Part shown: positions 10,204 to 21,304 of the stretch, in pieces | Layout: each line of letters begins with the position of its first letter | How positions within the stretch are numbered: the first letter of the stretch is position 1 | Assembly: GCF_000372725.1 (NCBI RefSeq) | Contig: NW_005197877.1 | Coordinates: 1 to 64,000 of the forward strand | From: Emiliania huxleyi CCMP1516 | Taxonomy: Eukaryota > Haptophyta > Isochrysidales > Noelaerhabdaceae | Reading direction: 5' to 3' | DNA length: 64,000 nucleotides | Notes under the pieces: generated by a model | What the model was told of the DNA's origin: nothing | Seen by the model: the letters and a program-made list of their open reading frames with translations, nothing else | The model's database searches: none | Position numbers and translations under genes: made by a program

Positions 10204-12026
10204 TCGGAATGTAAGCGCACTATGGCTGTGCTGTCTCCTACACTGCCATCTTACCTAAGGATGGCTGAGCTAGCTACTGCTGTCTCCTACACTGCCATCT
10301 TACCTAAGGATGGCTGAGCTAGCTACAGTGCAGAGAGAGCTACTCGCAGAGTGTGGGTAAACGAAAGTACCGTATTCGGTACTATCAAGAAAGACACCGA
10401 AAAAAGTCGCCGCGGCAGTCCACGACGAGCCAGCCTGCTGCCGGCTCGCACGGCAGCCTCTTCCTATGGACCAGCCTCGACTTCCATACAGTCAACATTT
10501 TGTCGCTGCGTGCTCGTGGTGAGCTGTGGCGGCGGTCGAAGTTCGCCCAGATTCGGTGACGAGCGCCGGACGATAGTACCGCCTCTGTTCGCCCTGTGCA
10601 TGTCAGGCCAGGCTGCAGCAGGGCACTACCAACGTGCTGCCCTGTTGCAGCCTGACTTTGCCCACTGTGCACAGTCGCCAGAGCACCACCACCGCCCGGC
10701 CCGGCATCGTGTCACGGCGAGCTCCTTCTGCGCCCGCTCGCGAGGCTCTCGCGCTGGCACACTTTGGCCATCTGCTGCTCGCGTTCGGCGAGCTCTTCTC
10801 CGCACTCCTGCCACGGTGCCGTCACCACACACCTTCTGGCTGGCCTGAGCCGCGCGGGGTCGCCGGCGGGGGCAACGCGTCGACCTCTCTCTCTGGCGCA
10901 CCACGGGCCGCAACGGCCTGCGAGCAGCGTGCGCGAGGAGGCAGTGTGCCGGCACAGTCGAGCCGGAGCATCGGGTTCTTGATGCTTCTGGGGTCAAGTT
11001 TGACCTTATGTGGTATAATATGCAACAATAATGCTATGCTCTCACCCAGCCTTTTGAGATATGATCCCTCAAAGTCGAATTTTCGTTTACTGGTGACCAT
11101 AGTACCGTTTGTCTTGTTTGCGTTTCTTCAAACGAATCCTTTAAAGTCTCGACAATCACTCAGCTGCTTATGTGGCACCGCAGAGGCTCCCTTGGGGATG
11201 CCTGAGGCCACCCCAACCACACACTAAGCCGTACGTAGACGAATTGGGCGCTACTTTTTTCGTTTACCCACATTATGCGAGTAACAAGCTGCCGAGCCCA
11301 AATCACTGTGAGAGTCGTGATTTCTTGTTGGTTAATAAAAATCTCTCTCTCAGTGCAGCCACATCCTTCAGCCCGATGGCTGCAACACACACACGGCAGC
11401 CATCCTTAGTAGACATGGCTGGAGACGCACTACCGCAGCCATAACCGGTTACCGACCGCCCGCCTCGAGGTGAGCCCTCTTGGCTGAGCTGGCTACATCG
11501 CAGCCATCTTGGGTAAGATGGCTGGGGGACAGCCATTTCAGCCATTTCAGCCATCTACTATGGCTGTGGCACAGAGCTTGCAGCCATCCTCCAGAGCCAT
11601 GGCTGGTGATAATTCGATGGCAGCCAATGGCAGCCGTCCCGCGAGGCCGGGGGCGGCAAGCGCGCAGCCATTTGTGCGTGTGGCGCCCGCGGCGGACGGC
11701 TGCCATCGAATTATCACCAGCCATGCTCCGGAGGATGGCTGCACTGACTGTGCCCCAGCCATAGTAGATGGCTGAAATGGCTGTGGCCCAGCCATCTTAC
11801 CCAAGATGGCTGCGTATAGCCAGCTCAGCCATGAGGGCCCGCCCCGGGGCGTGCGGTATGGCTGCAGCAGCGAGCTTCCATCCAGCCATCCCTACTCAGG
11901 ATGGCTGCCCTGTGTGTATTGCAGCCATCGGCCTGGAGGCTCTGGCTTCACTGCAGCTAGCTCAGCCATCCTTAGGTAAGATGGCTGTGTAGGAGACAGC
12001 ACAGCCATAGTGCGCTTACATTCCGA
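10204..12026. mobile_element. DNA element with 72-bp terminal inverted repeats
   Basis: Bases 10204-10275 and 11955-12026 are inverted repeats differing at one position. They begin tcggaatgtaagcgcac. A second, looser inverted pair lies inside (around 10328-10370 and 11252-11350, core tgtgggtaaacgaaa). The right arm, 11360-12010, carries 28 copies of atggctg or its complement. Several small ORFs occur inside but none looks like a transposase, so the element appears non-autonomous. Both ends are flanked by gg; no longer target duplication is evident. Confidence 0.8.
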
Positions 12027-12169
12027 GGTTAGCCGACACCGAGCTGGCGTTTCTCGCAAGTTTTTTTTTAGCCTTGTTGTACTTCACCTGCAACCTAGCT
12101 ACCATCCTACCTTGTTGTAATTGGGACATTGAGAGAGGGCCCACTTTAGATCCGACCTCCACGGAGCAG

Positions 12170-13251
12170 ATGGAGGAGTCGCCACGACATTACGCGGATA
12201 CCTTCCTTCGATCGATAGGGAGACCCACAGAAGGGGAAGAGGAGCTAGGGGTTGGCGAGAGTATGGGATCGATGAGTATTACCCCCTCCCCGGACCCGCC
12301 GCAGCCACCCCCTACGCGTCGGCCGACCCGGAGGAGGACCCGGCGTCGCGCTGGATCGGCCGAGAGGTGAAGCGATTCCTCGAGCACGCGTGGGCGTACC
12401 TGCCCTTCCTCCTCCGCCTCGCTAGCTGCCCCGACGACACGGTGGCGAAAGTTGCAAACGACCTGCGGGCTGGCAGCGGCGGCGTCGACGAGGTTGACGA
12501 CGAGGAGTACGAGGTGAGCGACGAGGACGTCGCCGCCGAGGAGGAAGAGGAGCCGGACATGGTGAAAGACGCTGTCCGATGGGACCGGTTTCTCTCGCTA
12601 GTAACGACCATGCACAGGCCTTGGCCGATCGACGTTGAGAGTGACACGGACGACTACCGCCAGGGTCGCGCCATCGAGGTATTCAACTTGGCGGCGAAGT
12701 GCTGCGACGACTTGTACGAGCTCAAGCCGATGGAAGGCGTTGTCTCGTGGGTGCCTCATATCTTACTGTTCATTGTGCCCAGGCAGATGGTTTCGCTCGG
12801 AGACCCTGCGCGGCGCTCCTGCGACGCGTGCGAGTCCTTCGGCGCCCTGTTCAAGAAGACAATCAAGCATGCGACTTGCCGCCGCCGCCTCATGACCGAG
12901 CGGGCGGACCACGAGTCGCGCAAGCCTGGGCGGAACGCTCGATGGCGGCAGAGCTTCACGGTCGGCTACATACAGCAAGCGTTCACTCGGCTCACGGTCA
13001 GCGAGCGGTTGCGGTGCGACACAGGCGCCGACAATCAGCGCTTCTTGCAGCGCGCTGATTGGGCGCGTATGAACAACGGCAAGATCTCGGCGAAGCGAAA
13101 GGGGTCCGGCGGCGGCAGTCCGGCTCGGTCGATTGCGGAAGCACTCGAGGCGGCGGTAGCAGCGGGAGAGCTGGACACGAGCCGCCAGGGGGCGGCAGCG
13201 GCAGCTGGTGTACGCCAGGCGGTGCGTTCCCACCGCGAGAACGGTGACTGA
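12170..13251 (+). CDS. Unrecognised transposon-associated protein
   Basis: The main frame runs from about 12200 to 13251. A likely start at 12170 (MEESPRHYADTFLRSIG) is in another frame, so a frame break lies between about 12230 and 12300. The protein has an acidic segment (around EVDDEEYEVSDEDVAAEEEE) and a Cys/His/Arg-rich block (RRSCDACESFGALFKKTIKH, then GYIQQAFTRL). Such blocks occur in protein families spread by DNA transposons, but I cannot name one. Its place directly beside the inverted-repeat element supports a mobile origin. Confidence in function is low. Confidence 0.45.
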
Positions 13252-13681
13252 GCCGTGAGTAGTCAGTTCCGGCCGTTTTGCCGGCACGGCGCCGGTGCTG
13301 CTGCCGGTCGCCGGGCCGGCGTGTTGGGGTACGGTGATGAGATGTGGCTTCCATGTACGGGTGTTTTGATAGTGTACGGGCTAGATTAGCTCACGGGGCA
13401 TGTGTGGTGAGCGTGGCGCGGTCCGGAAAGGGCGGGAAGGGGCCGCAACGATTTTCCTGGGTCGATTTCGGCTCAAAAGCCCAATGTGGTGCTTGCCATT
13501 GACTAACTCCACAGTGAATGAAGAAATGAAGTTGGCAGACAGTTGGGCTTCAACCTAATCCTATGCTATACGCACTCGTTTTGACAACAAGGGCTTGCCG
13601 CACAACTACACTTCTACAGCGACACAGATGCGGATCTCTCGGGTGAGGCAACGCTGCATTTTACAGGATCTGGCGGCATTG
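13252..13681. other. Gene-free interval
   Basis: About 430 bp, less GC-rich than its surroundings. No ORF, repeat or RNA gene recognised. Confidence 0.5.
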
Positions 13682-14911
13682 CTATAAGTACCCGCCTATG
13701 CTGGTGTTCAATCCCGCTATCGACAAGTGGGCAGCTAGTTCATCCCTTATGCCCGGTGGCCACCGATCCATCTTGCTGTTGAGCAGGCAGGACCGCAACA
13801 TTGCTTGATCGGATCCCAATCTCGGGTCGGAAGGATATTGCCCAGACAGCCGCAAGTAGTTTGTCCACACCAGGAGCAGGTAAAAGGCGAGTGCTCCCCC
13901 GTCTGCTGAGAGGCTTTGGTCAAGGAGTCCTTTGTATGCTTTGAACACGTCCTCTCTCTTGTTTCCGGTGGTCTCCTTGGCTTCTTGTTCACATGGATCC
14001 TTGTATTCTGAGTAGACCCCCGGAGAGTAGGCCTTGTATTTGCACAGGCAATACCACCCATATACCCCCCTTGGCTTCGGGCCATGGAAATGGGCGATGC
14101 GTATGTTTGTCTTCTTCTTCTTTTGCCAGCCCCAGTACGCCTTCCAGTTCCACTCATCCGGTAGCTTGGAGATTGATCCCTTGAAAAACTCCAGGAGGAG
14201 ACCCTGGTCTACGGCAGGAAAGTGAAACTTGTGCTCCACCCCAAAGCGCAGAAGTGCGTCGCGCTTTTGCGAGAACCGCTCCACGTCCATCACCATCACC
14301 CCGGAGTTGCTGGGAGCGGAGCCTCTTTTGGCTTCAGGACCCATGGCCAACAGCCCCCCCTTCCGAGGCCGAATGAGATTCTGCTGGCCAATGTCCCCCA
14401 AGAACACGACATCCGTGTCTGTGTACAGTACCTGCTTGTAGGACACTGTGGATTGGCATCTGCTCTTCTCGCCACGTAGATGCGCGCCAAGCGGTCCGGT
14501 GTCGTTGACTGTGAGATCGAGCCGCAGGTAGGCGCCAACGATGGGGTTGTGACCCAACCCAGCTTCCCTCAACTTGTCTATGAAGCTCAGCCGATGAAAT
14601 ATGACCTCCACCCCTTGCCCTTGCAACCAGGCCGTGATGTTTGTTGGCTTGCCATCGTAGATGAGATGAGGCAGGAGTGAAGGCGCTGCCTTGCGTTGCG
14701 AGCCCACTGCTGCTATGACGTAAGCCATACTGGCTTTGATCATGTTCGGGAACATGTATCTCGCACCAATGGCCATGAACCACGGCACGCAGCCTTTGGG
14801 GCAGTGGCATGGAGATGTGCTTGGCGATATTCGTAGCTTGCGCGATTTCGTGTGGATCTCGTTGAGGACCTCCTCGTGGTCCAGGGGGTCGTAGGCCATT
14901 AATGCGCCCAT
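13682..14911 (-). CDS. GT8-like glycosyltransferase
   Basis: A 409-residue single-exon frame. It carries the GT8/GT-A hallmarks: VLYTDTDVVFLGDI with the DxD metal-binding motif, NSGVMVMDVERF, VDQGLLLEFF, LPDEWNWKAYWG and IAHFHGPKP, the last a typical active-site His segment. These enzymes transfer sugar from nucleotide donors, usually in the Golgi. No signal anchor is encoded after the first ATG. An acceptor-like cacctacttag lies just upstream of it, and the Ala-rich gene on the same strand ends there, so this may be the last exon of that gene. The acceptor substrate is unknown. Confidence 0.75.
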   Translation of the reverse strand: MGALMAYDPLDHEEVLNEIHTKSRKLRISPSTSPCHCPKGCVPWFMAIGARYMFPNMIKASMAYVIAAVGSQRKAAPSLLPHLIYDGKPTNITAWLQGQGVEVIFHRLSFIDKLREAGLGHNPIVGAYLRLDLTVNDTGPLGAHLRGEKSRCQSTVSYKQVLYTDTDVVFLGDIGQQNLIRPRKGGLLAMGPEAKRGSAPSNSGVMVMDVERFSQKRDALLRFGVEHKFHFPAVDQGLLLEFFKGSISKLPDEWNWKAYWGWQKKKKTNIRIAHFHGPKPRGVYGWYCLCKYKAYSPGVYSEYKDPCEQEAKETTGNKREDVFKAYKGLLDQSLSADGGALAFYLLLVWTNYLRLSGQYPSDPRLGSDQAMLRSCLLNSKMDRWPPGIRDELAAHLSIAGLNTSIGGYL

Positions 14912-14914
14912 GGC

Positions 14915-17439
14915 CTAAGTAGGTGCCGGCGGCAAGGGGTTGAGGATGCGGGCATCCGGGGTGCGGAGGTGTGGTGGTAGCGGGACTCGCCGGAAGCGCA
15001 GTGACGTCTGGCAGCGCAGTTGAGGATGCAGCAAGCGCGGCGCCGCCAGCGGCGGTGACCAAGCCGCCAGAGACGGTGGTCAAGCAGAGAAGAATGCCGA
15101 GCAGGCTGGACCAGCCGAGGCGGCGGGCCTTTGAGTTGCGGCGCCACATTACCGTGCCGATGACGGCCAGGGCGGCGGCCGCGGCGGCGACCTGCGGCGG
15201 ACCCGCCGCGAGCCACGAGAAGGCGCTCCCGAAGAAGCCGGCAGGCGCCGCCGCCGTGCCGGTGAGGCGCGCCGTGGCGGCGGTGAGGCAGGTGGCCCAC
15301 GCCGCGCCGCGAGCCCCCCCCTTTCCGCTCGCCGCGGTCGGCCAGGAGGCGCCGCAGGCGATGGCGAGGAGGATGAGCACGATTGCGGGCATGAGAAGCG
15401 GCGAGCAGCTCACGAGCGAGGACGCCTTCGAGGCGACGGCGGGCGAGAAGGCCGAGGACGCCGCCGAGGCGACGCCGGATGAGAAGGTAGAGGACGCCGA
15501 CGAGGCGACGGAGGCTGCCGAGGCGACGGCAGACGAGAAGGCCGAGGCCACCTCCGTCGGGCTAGGCACGGCGGGCTCGCAGTGGCCAAAGGCGGGGATG
15601 CAGACGAGGAGCAGCCACCGGAAGGCGCCCGCGGCCTTCGTGTAGCCGCCCCGCACGCAGTCGGCCGCCGCCTTGAGGCCGGCGCGACCGCCGGCGCCGC
15701 ATGTGCCAACGCCGGCGCCGCACGTCTGCGGATCGCGGCGCCGGTTCTTGCCACTCTTCGGCTTGCGCCAGCGCCTTGCCTTGCGCCGGCACTTCCTCGA
15801 GCGCCGCGACTGCAAGTCCGCCCACTTCTCCCGTCGCTCGGCACTGAGATCGAGCGCGGCCTTCGCCTTCTTGCGAATGCCCTCCCAGTACTCGCGCCTC
15901 TCGGCGGCCGCGGCCTCAGCCAGCCCCGCGCCCGCGCCCGCGCCAAGGGGCTTGGGCGCCACTGCGCCGGAGGTGGGGACTCCCGGCGACGGCGACTTCT
16001 TGCCGTCGGCGGGCGTAGCCTGGTACTTGACGCTCTCGCCCAGCCGGCGGACTGCAGCCTCGACGCCGTCCACGTAGCCCGGTCCGAAGCCGCTGCGGGC
16101 CGACGCGGGCCCGCTCTTCCCCGCCGCCATCGGCGTGGGCAGGCCCGGGTAGCAGGTGGCGTCCTGCAAAGCGCGATAGGGGCACACGGGAAGGGAGATT
16201 ATTACCGGTGGGAGAGCGAGGAGTGCCATGAGAGAATGCTGCGGCGCGCTCACCGCTGGGTCGGGCGTATTGGAAACGGTCTTGGCCGGCTTCTCGACCT
16301 CCTTGGCAGCCTCCTTGGCGACGGCCTCCTCGACGACGGGCGCCTCCTCGGCGACTGCCTCAGCGGCGGCGGACTCCTCGGCGGCGGCGGGCTTGGTGGC
16401 GGACTCCTCGGTGCTCGCCTCCTCGGTGGCGGCCGTCCCGGTGGCAGACTCGGCGGCGGCGGACTTGGTGGCGGCGGACTCCTCCGCGGCGGCAGACACC
16501 TCGCCGGCGGCTGACACCTCGCCGGCGGCGGACTTGATGGTCGCCTCCTCGGTGGCGGACTCCTCGGCGACGACGGCCTTCTCGGAGGTGGCCTCCTCGG
16601 CGGCGGCCTCCTCCTTCACAACGACGTCGTTGTTGACGCCGCACGCCTGCGCGAAGGAGAAACGTAAATGTAAATGTAAATGTTTGGAGACGGCGACACT
16701 GCAGGGACAACGCCGATCCTGGCGTAAAAGTGCGCACCTCAGCTCCGAGCGAAGGCGGCAGCGTCAGGCTCGCGCGGCGCCGCTGATACCACTCCTCATA
16801 ATCCGCACTGGAAGCGAAGTAGCCACCGACCTTGACGGAAGCCGTTGGCACGAGCTCGGACTGAACCTGGGCCCCCTCCGCGAAACAAAAGCTGATTGGC
16901 ACCTTTGCGAGGCTCCGATGGAACACGTGGGGGTTGTCGAACCAGACGCCCCTTGTTGATCTCACAACCAAGAAAGCCGACTCGCCCTCGCTCTCATTGA
17001 AGTCGACCATGTAGCGCCTCTCGGCGCGCGTCCTGCAGAGCAGAGAGAATGGGGGCCGCCCGCGAGAGGGGTGAGGCAAGGCGCCTGCATTGGTCGGAAG
17101 CGCGAACAGCTATGCGCATGTGTGGGGTCTGAAATGAGAGGAGAGTGACGGGGGACAAAGCTCGGACGTTGAGCCTGCAGAGGGCGGTGTCCTGAGGCAG
17201 CGGCATAATGGTCAGCTGGGCGGAGAATGCCTGGGTGGCAGCGGCGAAGAATAAGGCGACACCTTGTGCGGCAGAGGGAGCGCAACAACGGCGGCGGTGG
17301 CCGGAAGTGGCAGCAACGAAGCGGCGGTGGGCGAATCGTCGTTCATTGCCTGGCCGCAATACATGGGACCTCGAAGGCCCTCGTGCCGTGGCTTGGGCGC
17401 GTCGACGCTCGGGAGGCCGCGCGACTCGTGCGAAGCCAT
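14915..17439 (-). CDS. Ala/Glu-rich multi-exon membrane protein, unknown function
   Basis: Exons fit in frame at 17439-17350, 17230-17175, 17032-16738 and from 16646 onward, joined by GC-AG, GC-AG and GT-AG introns. The second and third exons encode an unfamiliar globular part (ERRYMVDFNESEGESAFLVV and GVWFDNPHVFHRSLAKVPIS). The long last exon starts with degenerate EESA-type repeats, continues with a basic Cys-containing stretch, and then has two or three hydrophobic segments (LLMPAIVLILLAIACGASW and SSLLGILLCLTTVSGG). I do not recognise the family. The exon's 3' end is unresolved: it either stops near 14915 or splices to the GT8-like exon downstream. The 16660-16685 intron contains a short taaatg repeat. 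Confidence 0.5.
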
Positions 17440-18089
17440 GGTACGCGCCCCGCCAGGGAAGTGGGCTGTGTTTGCGTTTCTTTGTGGGGGTTGGAAGGCT
17501 GGAGGCATCTAGAAGGAGATGAAGAGCGAGGCGCACCTCAGACTCGGCACCTGATCGGACGGAGGCAGTGTGTCTGATGAGCGGAGAAATTGAGGATGTG
17601 GCGGCGGCCGCATGGGCAATTCCAACGCGGAGCGGGCGGCGCAGTCCCAGGGCGGCCCTCTGGGTGGCGGTCGCGGCAGGGCGCTGCACCGTTCTCACTT
17701 GATCGGGTCGGCGTGCTTTGAGATCTGTCGAGAAGAGACGCTGTTCACAGAAATCTCGGAACGGCGTCTGGCGGTGAGTGCTCAAAAGATTGGGAGAGAA
17801 GCCCTACATACTATGACTGCACCCATGCACCTTGTGCATGGGGGCTGTGGAACAGGACATTTCACGGTCGGTGGCGCCGATAATGACCTCCGTAAAGCCC
17901 TGCCCTGCAGCATACACCACGCGTATCGAGGGAGCCGTCTCCGCACGCGTCACGCACCAATCCTCGCTACCCAACGCGGCAAAGGATCTCGAGAATGGCC
18001 GGAGGCATCTTCTTGAAAAACCCTGTTGTCAGAGGCGCAAAATTTTCCGCGACGTCCCCTCCATCGCACTTTTCGCAACCCTCGTCATA
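17440..18089. other. Interval without a supported gene
   Basis: Divergent spacer between a minus- and a plus-strand gene. It includes a 27-bp fragment of dispersed repeat C near 17967-17993. No RNA gene or regulatory motif recognised. Confidence 0.4.
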
Positions 18090-18890
18090 ATGATCCTCCT
18101 TCGCCGCCTGTCCTGCGCTGACATCGCGCCAGACACGCGCCCGCTGATCCTCAACGCCCCGGTCCAGCTCGGCCGTGCTGACTTCGCCACCATCGGCCGC
18201 AATTTGGTCGAGAACCCGACGAACCTCCCAGCGCTGCTCGGAGTGCACGTCTCGGTCGTCCTCACGCCAGACGGCGAGATCAAGGCCACCTTCCACGGCG
18301 AGTCTGGGCTAAAAGACTCGACGGCAAAGATCGCTGACGCGCCCTTTGGCTGGACGGCGGTGCCGGCCGGCACGACCCGCTCCCTCACCATCGGGCAGGT
18401 GTTCAAGATTGAGCCGCTCGACGAGGAGGAGGACGACTCCTACGGCGAGTTCGTGATCGAGTCTCGCCCGCGCAGCGGCGAGGAGGAGACCAAGCACCGC
18501 TCCCTCCTGCTGCTGCACCGCGGCGTCGACGCAATCAAGGCGGCCGGCGGCGCCAAGATGCCGGCCAGCTACGGCGGCGGCAACCAGGTTGGGATCCCGC
18601 TGGAGCACCTCCGGGCGTTTGACCGCACGGCGGAGCTGTACGAGGCGCTGGAGGGAGGCTGCACCGACGCAGCCATCCTCAACGCGGTCGCCTACCTCCA
18701 GGCGATGCACGCACTCACGCCGCCGCAGCGCGCGCTGGCCCTCACCGTGGCGCTCCACAACAACGGCCGCTACCACCCTTTCAACGTCACGGCTGCTCGC
18801 CGCCGCGGGCAGCGGCCACTGCAGCAGAACGAGGCGCACTGCGCGTGCCACGACGCGTTCGGCACGGGCTGGGCGCTGCTGGGCCTTTGA
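18090..18890 (+). CDS. FHA-like domain protein
   Basis: From the ATG at 18090 the frame gives 266 residues. The first 110 resemble the FHA fold of the PNKP/APLF type: RPLILNAPVQLGR, then a VSVVLTPDG strand, WTAVPAGTTRSLTIGQVFKI and a closing strand FVIESRP. FHA domains bind phosphothreonine peptides. The usual S-R-x-H loop is not obvious, so this is a fold-level guess. The rest (around LYEALEGGCTDAAILNAVAY) is helical and unrecognised. The frame is open upstream but has no ATG there. Confidence 0.45.
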   Translation: MILLRRLSCADIAPDTRPLILNAPVQLGRADFATIGRNLVENPTNLPALLGVHVSVVLTPDGEIKATFHGESGLKDSTAKIADAPFGWTAVPAGTTRSLTIGQVFKIEPLDEEEDDSYGEFVIESRPRSGEEETKHRSLLLLHRGVDAIKAAGGAKMPASYGGGNQVGIPLEHLRAFDRTAELYEALEGGCTDAAILNAVAYLQAMHALTPPQRALALTVALHNNGRYHPFNVTAARRRGQRPLQQNEAHCACHDAFGTGWALLGL

Positions 18891-19255
18891 TTCCGTGGCC
18901 CGTGCGCCGGTCTGGCCCTGCCAAAGGCAAAACCGCACAAGAGTGCGGCCTGCGGCGCAGTAGCTCAACAGGACCCAGTACGGCGCCACGTAGCGGAGTT
19001 TAGCGCGACTGGCTGCCGCGTTGTCATGAGAAGCCCGCACGGGGGGTCCCGGGGGGGGGCACCAAGCATGATCGTCCGGACGGGCCCTCCGTACACGGAA
19101 GCAGGGTACGTATCAAGCGGAAAGAAATTTCAACGGGTCGACGTGAGTCGCCGCAACTTGTGAGCCCTCTCCACGCCGCGATGCGCCCCCTCCCCCTCGC
19201 CCTTGCAAAATCCTGCAAAGGTGGGGACGTGTCTGTCCTCGACCCAGCCCTAGCT
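18891..19255. other. Gene-free interval
   Basis: Nothing recognised apart from a G-run and C-run pair near 19040-19060. Confidence 0.4.
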
Positions 19256-20440
19256 TGGGATGTCCGTTTTATTTTCGACCGAGATTGCGCGGCGCGGCCC
19301 GAGGCGAGGTGGATGGTTTGGGAGCGACGGGGCGGAAGTGTTCAGTGCGGTAGATGGTCAGTCGAGGCGCATGAGCCGGACTTGTGGGCCGGACCAGCCC
19401 CAGTCCTTTATCTGCGTTCTTGCACATGGATGGAGATTGGAGTGCAAGATACTCGTTCTGTTGCCATCCCAAACTGTCACTCCCCTTTCTCCCGGCCCGC
19501 CGGCCGGGGTGGGGCGCGCGCGGGGGGCGGCGGGTGTGCGGGATGTCTGTGGGCCCGAGAGCGATATGCCATGTTCGCCTTGCGTTTGTTTCATAACATC
19601 GAAGGCTAAGTGTGTGAGTGAGTATGTATGTATGTAGGAAGGTGAAGAACAGTCTCCTCAGGCTCGGACTGGACACCGACGCGGTATGGGTGGACGCTGG
19701 ACAGATGATGATGAGTATTCTTGATACGGCTAAGCTCAAAAGAAAAGTGGAGGGCGAGGAACGCGCCGAGCGGGGTGCCGCCGCACCGGCCTTCGCCAAC
19801 GCCTCAAAAGTGGCGCAGAGTGAGGCGGCGCCCTGAGCGAGTGTGTGAGCCCCGTGGCTCCAACCGGGCCCTTCCTTTTTTGAGCAGGTGTGCCGCCGCG
19901 CGAGCGACGCTCCGAGATCGCCCGAGATAGCGCGGCACGGCGGCGGGGGCGGGGGGGGGGCGTGGCGTGGAGCTCCGAGATGGCCCGAGATCGCCCGAGA
20001 TTGCGCGGCGCCTCGCGGCGAGGTGGATGGATGGGTTGGGAGCGAGGGGGCGGAAGTGACCAGTGCGGTAGAGGGTCAGTCGGGGCGCGTGAGCCGGACT
20101 TGTGAGCCGGACGGCTTTCATTTCTCTCTGCGTTGTTGAGCCAGGAAGGACTCATACTCGTTCTGTTGCCATCCCAAACTGTCACTCCCCTCTCTCCCGG
20201 CCGGGGTGGGGCGCGCGCGGGGGCGGCGGGTGTGCGGCGGGTGTGCGGGATGTCTGTGGGACCGAGAGAAAAAGAAAGACAGAAAGAAAACAGACAACCC
20301 AAGGGAGGGATGGGAGGACGGCACGCCGCCACCACACAGGGATTTTAAGTGGGACCGAGAGAGCGATGTGCTTGTGTCCGCCTTGCGTTTGTTTTCATAA
20401 CATCGAAGTAGAAAAAAAAGAACAGGTCCCTGCGACAACA
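19256..20440 (+). repeat. Two copies of dispersed repeat B with an inverted copy of repeat C between them
   Basis: Copy 1 (19256-19620) and copy 2 (about 19890-20440) share ordered blocks: a gcccgag tract, gaggtggatgg, a ggcggaagtg block, ccatcccaaactgtcactcc, a gggcggcgggtgtgcggg run, gggatgtctgtggg and finally cataacatcgaag. Repeat C lies at 19622-19745, inverted relative to its copy at 4237. Further copies of B are at 26285-26650 (inverted). Fragments are near 30620-30690, 41335-41410 and 57706-57760. No ORF is conserved, so these are non-autonomous dispersed elements. Confidence 0.8.
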
Positions 20441-20457
20441 AAACGGCCCGGGGGGCC

Positions 20458-21269
20458 ATGTTTGCCCTGTGCGCGCAGGGCGCTGGCTGCGTGCAGTTCG
20501 CGGGCATGCCACCGCTGCCTTCGGGCACCACCTCAGACACGGGCTTGTACGGCGTCAGTTCCACGGTGTGGTCAGCCAACGTGATGGCCGGCCGCGACGC
20601 CATCCGCTCGGCGAGCGGCTTCCGGTGGGAGCTGGAGGCCACGGCCCCAGGAGAGGAGCTCGTGCGCGCGGCAGAGGTGCGGGAGAGGTACGCCGGGGTT
20701 ATCTACGTCGGCGACTCGCAGATCCGCGAGGTGGCGTGGGCGGCGCTGGGCCTGCTGGCGAGCGGGTCGCCCGTCGAATGGAACATGAGCGATCCCGTCT
20801 TTAGCAGATCCAACATCGCCAAGCGCCGACCCACGGTGATTCCGGGCGCCCAGGCGAGCCAAGCGACGTGGGCCACCGGCTGCGTGCCGCGCGTGGTCGG
20901 CAAGACCGGCTTCCACGCCTCGTGCGGCGCACCTGGTGCGCCGTGCCTCCTGTCCTCGCCGTTTGCCAACGCCAGCGAGGCGGAGCGGATGAGGCTCCTG
21001 CTGCTGACGCGGCCGCACGAGTGGAGCGGCGCACTCACCGTGCCGGACCACCTGTGCGAGTCCGACTTCTTCATCTCGTACCAGGCGACCGCCGCTCCAC
21101 CTCCACACCCTCGCGCGCCATAGCGCCCATCACCCCACACCGCGACATCAAATCGTGCGGCGCCTCCCGCCCGCCGCAGGCCGCCTGGGGCGCAGTGAAC
21201 GTGCGGCCAGATACGCTGCCCGACTGCATGCAGTCGCACCGCCATGGAGGCGGCGGCGGCGGCGGCGGA

Positions 21270-21304
<35 letters not shown>

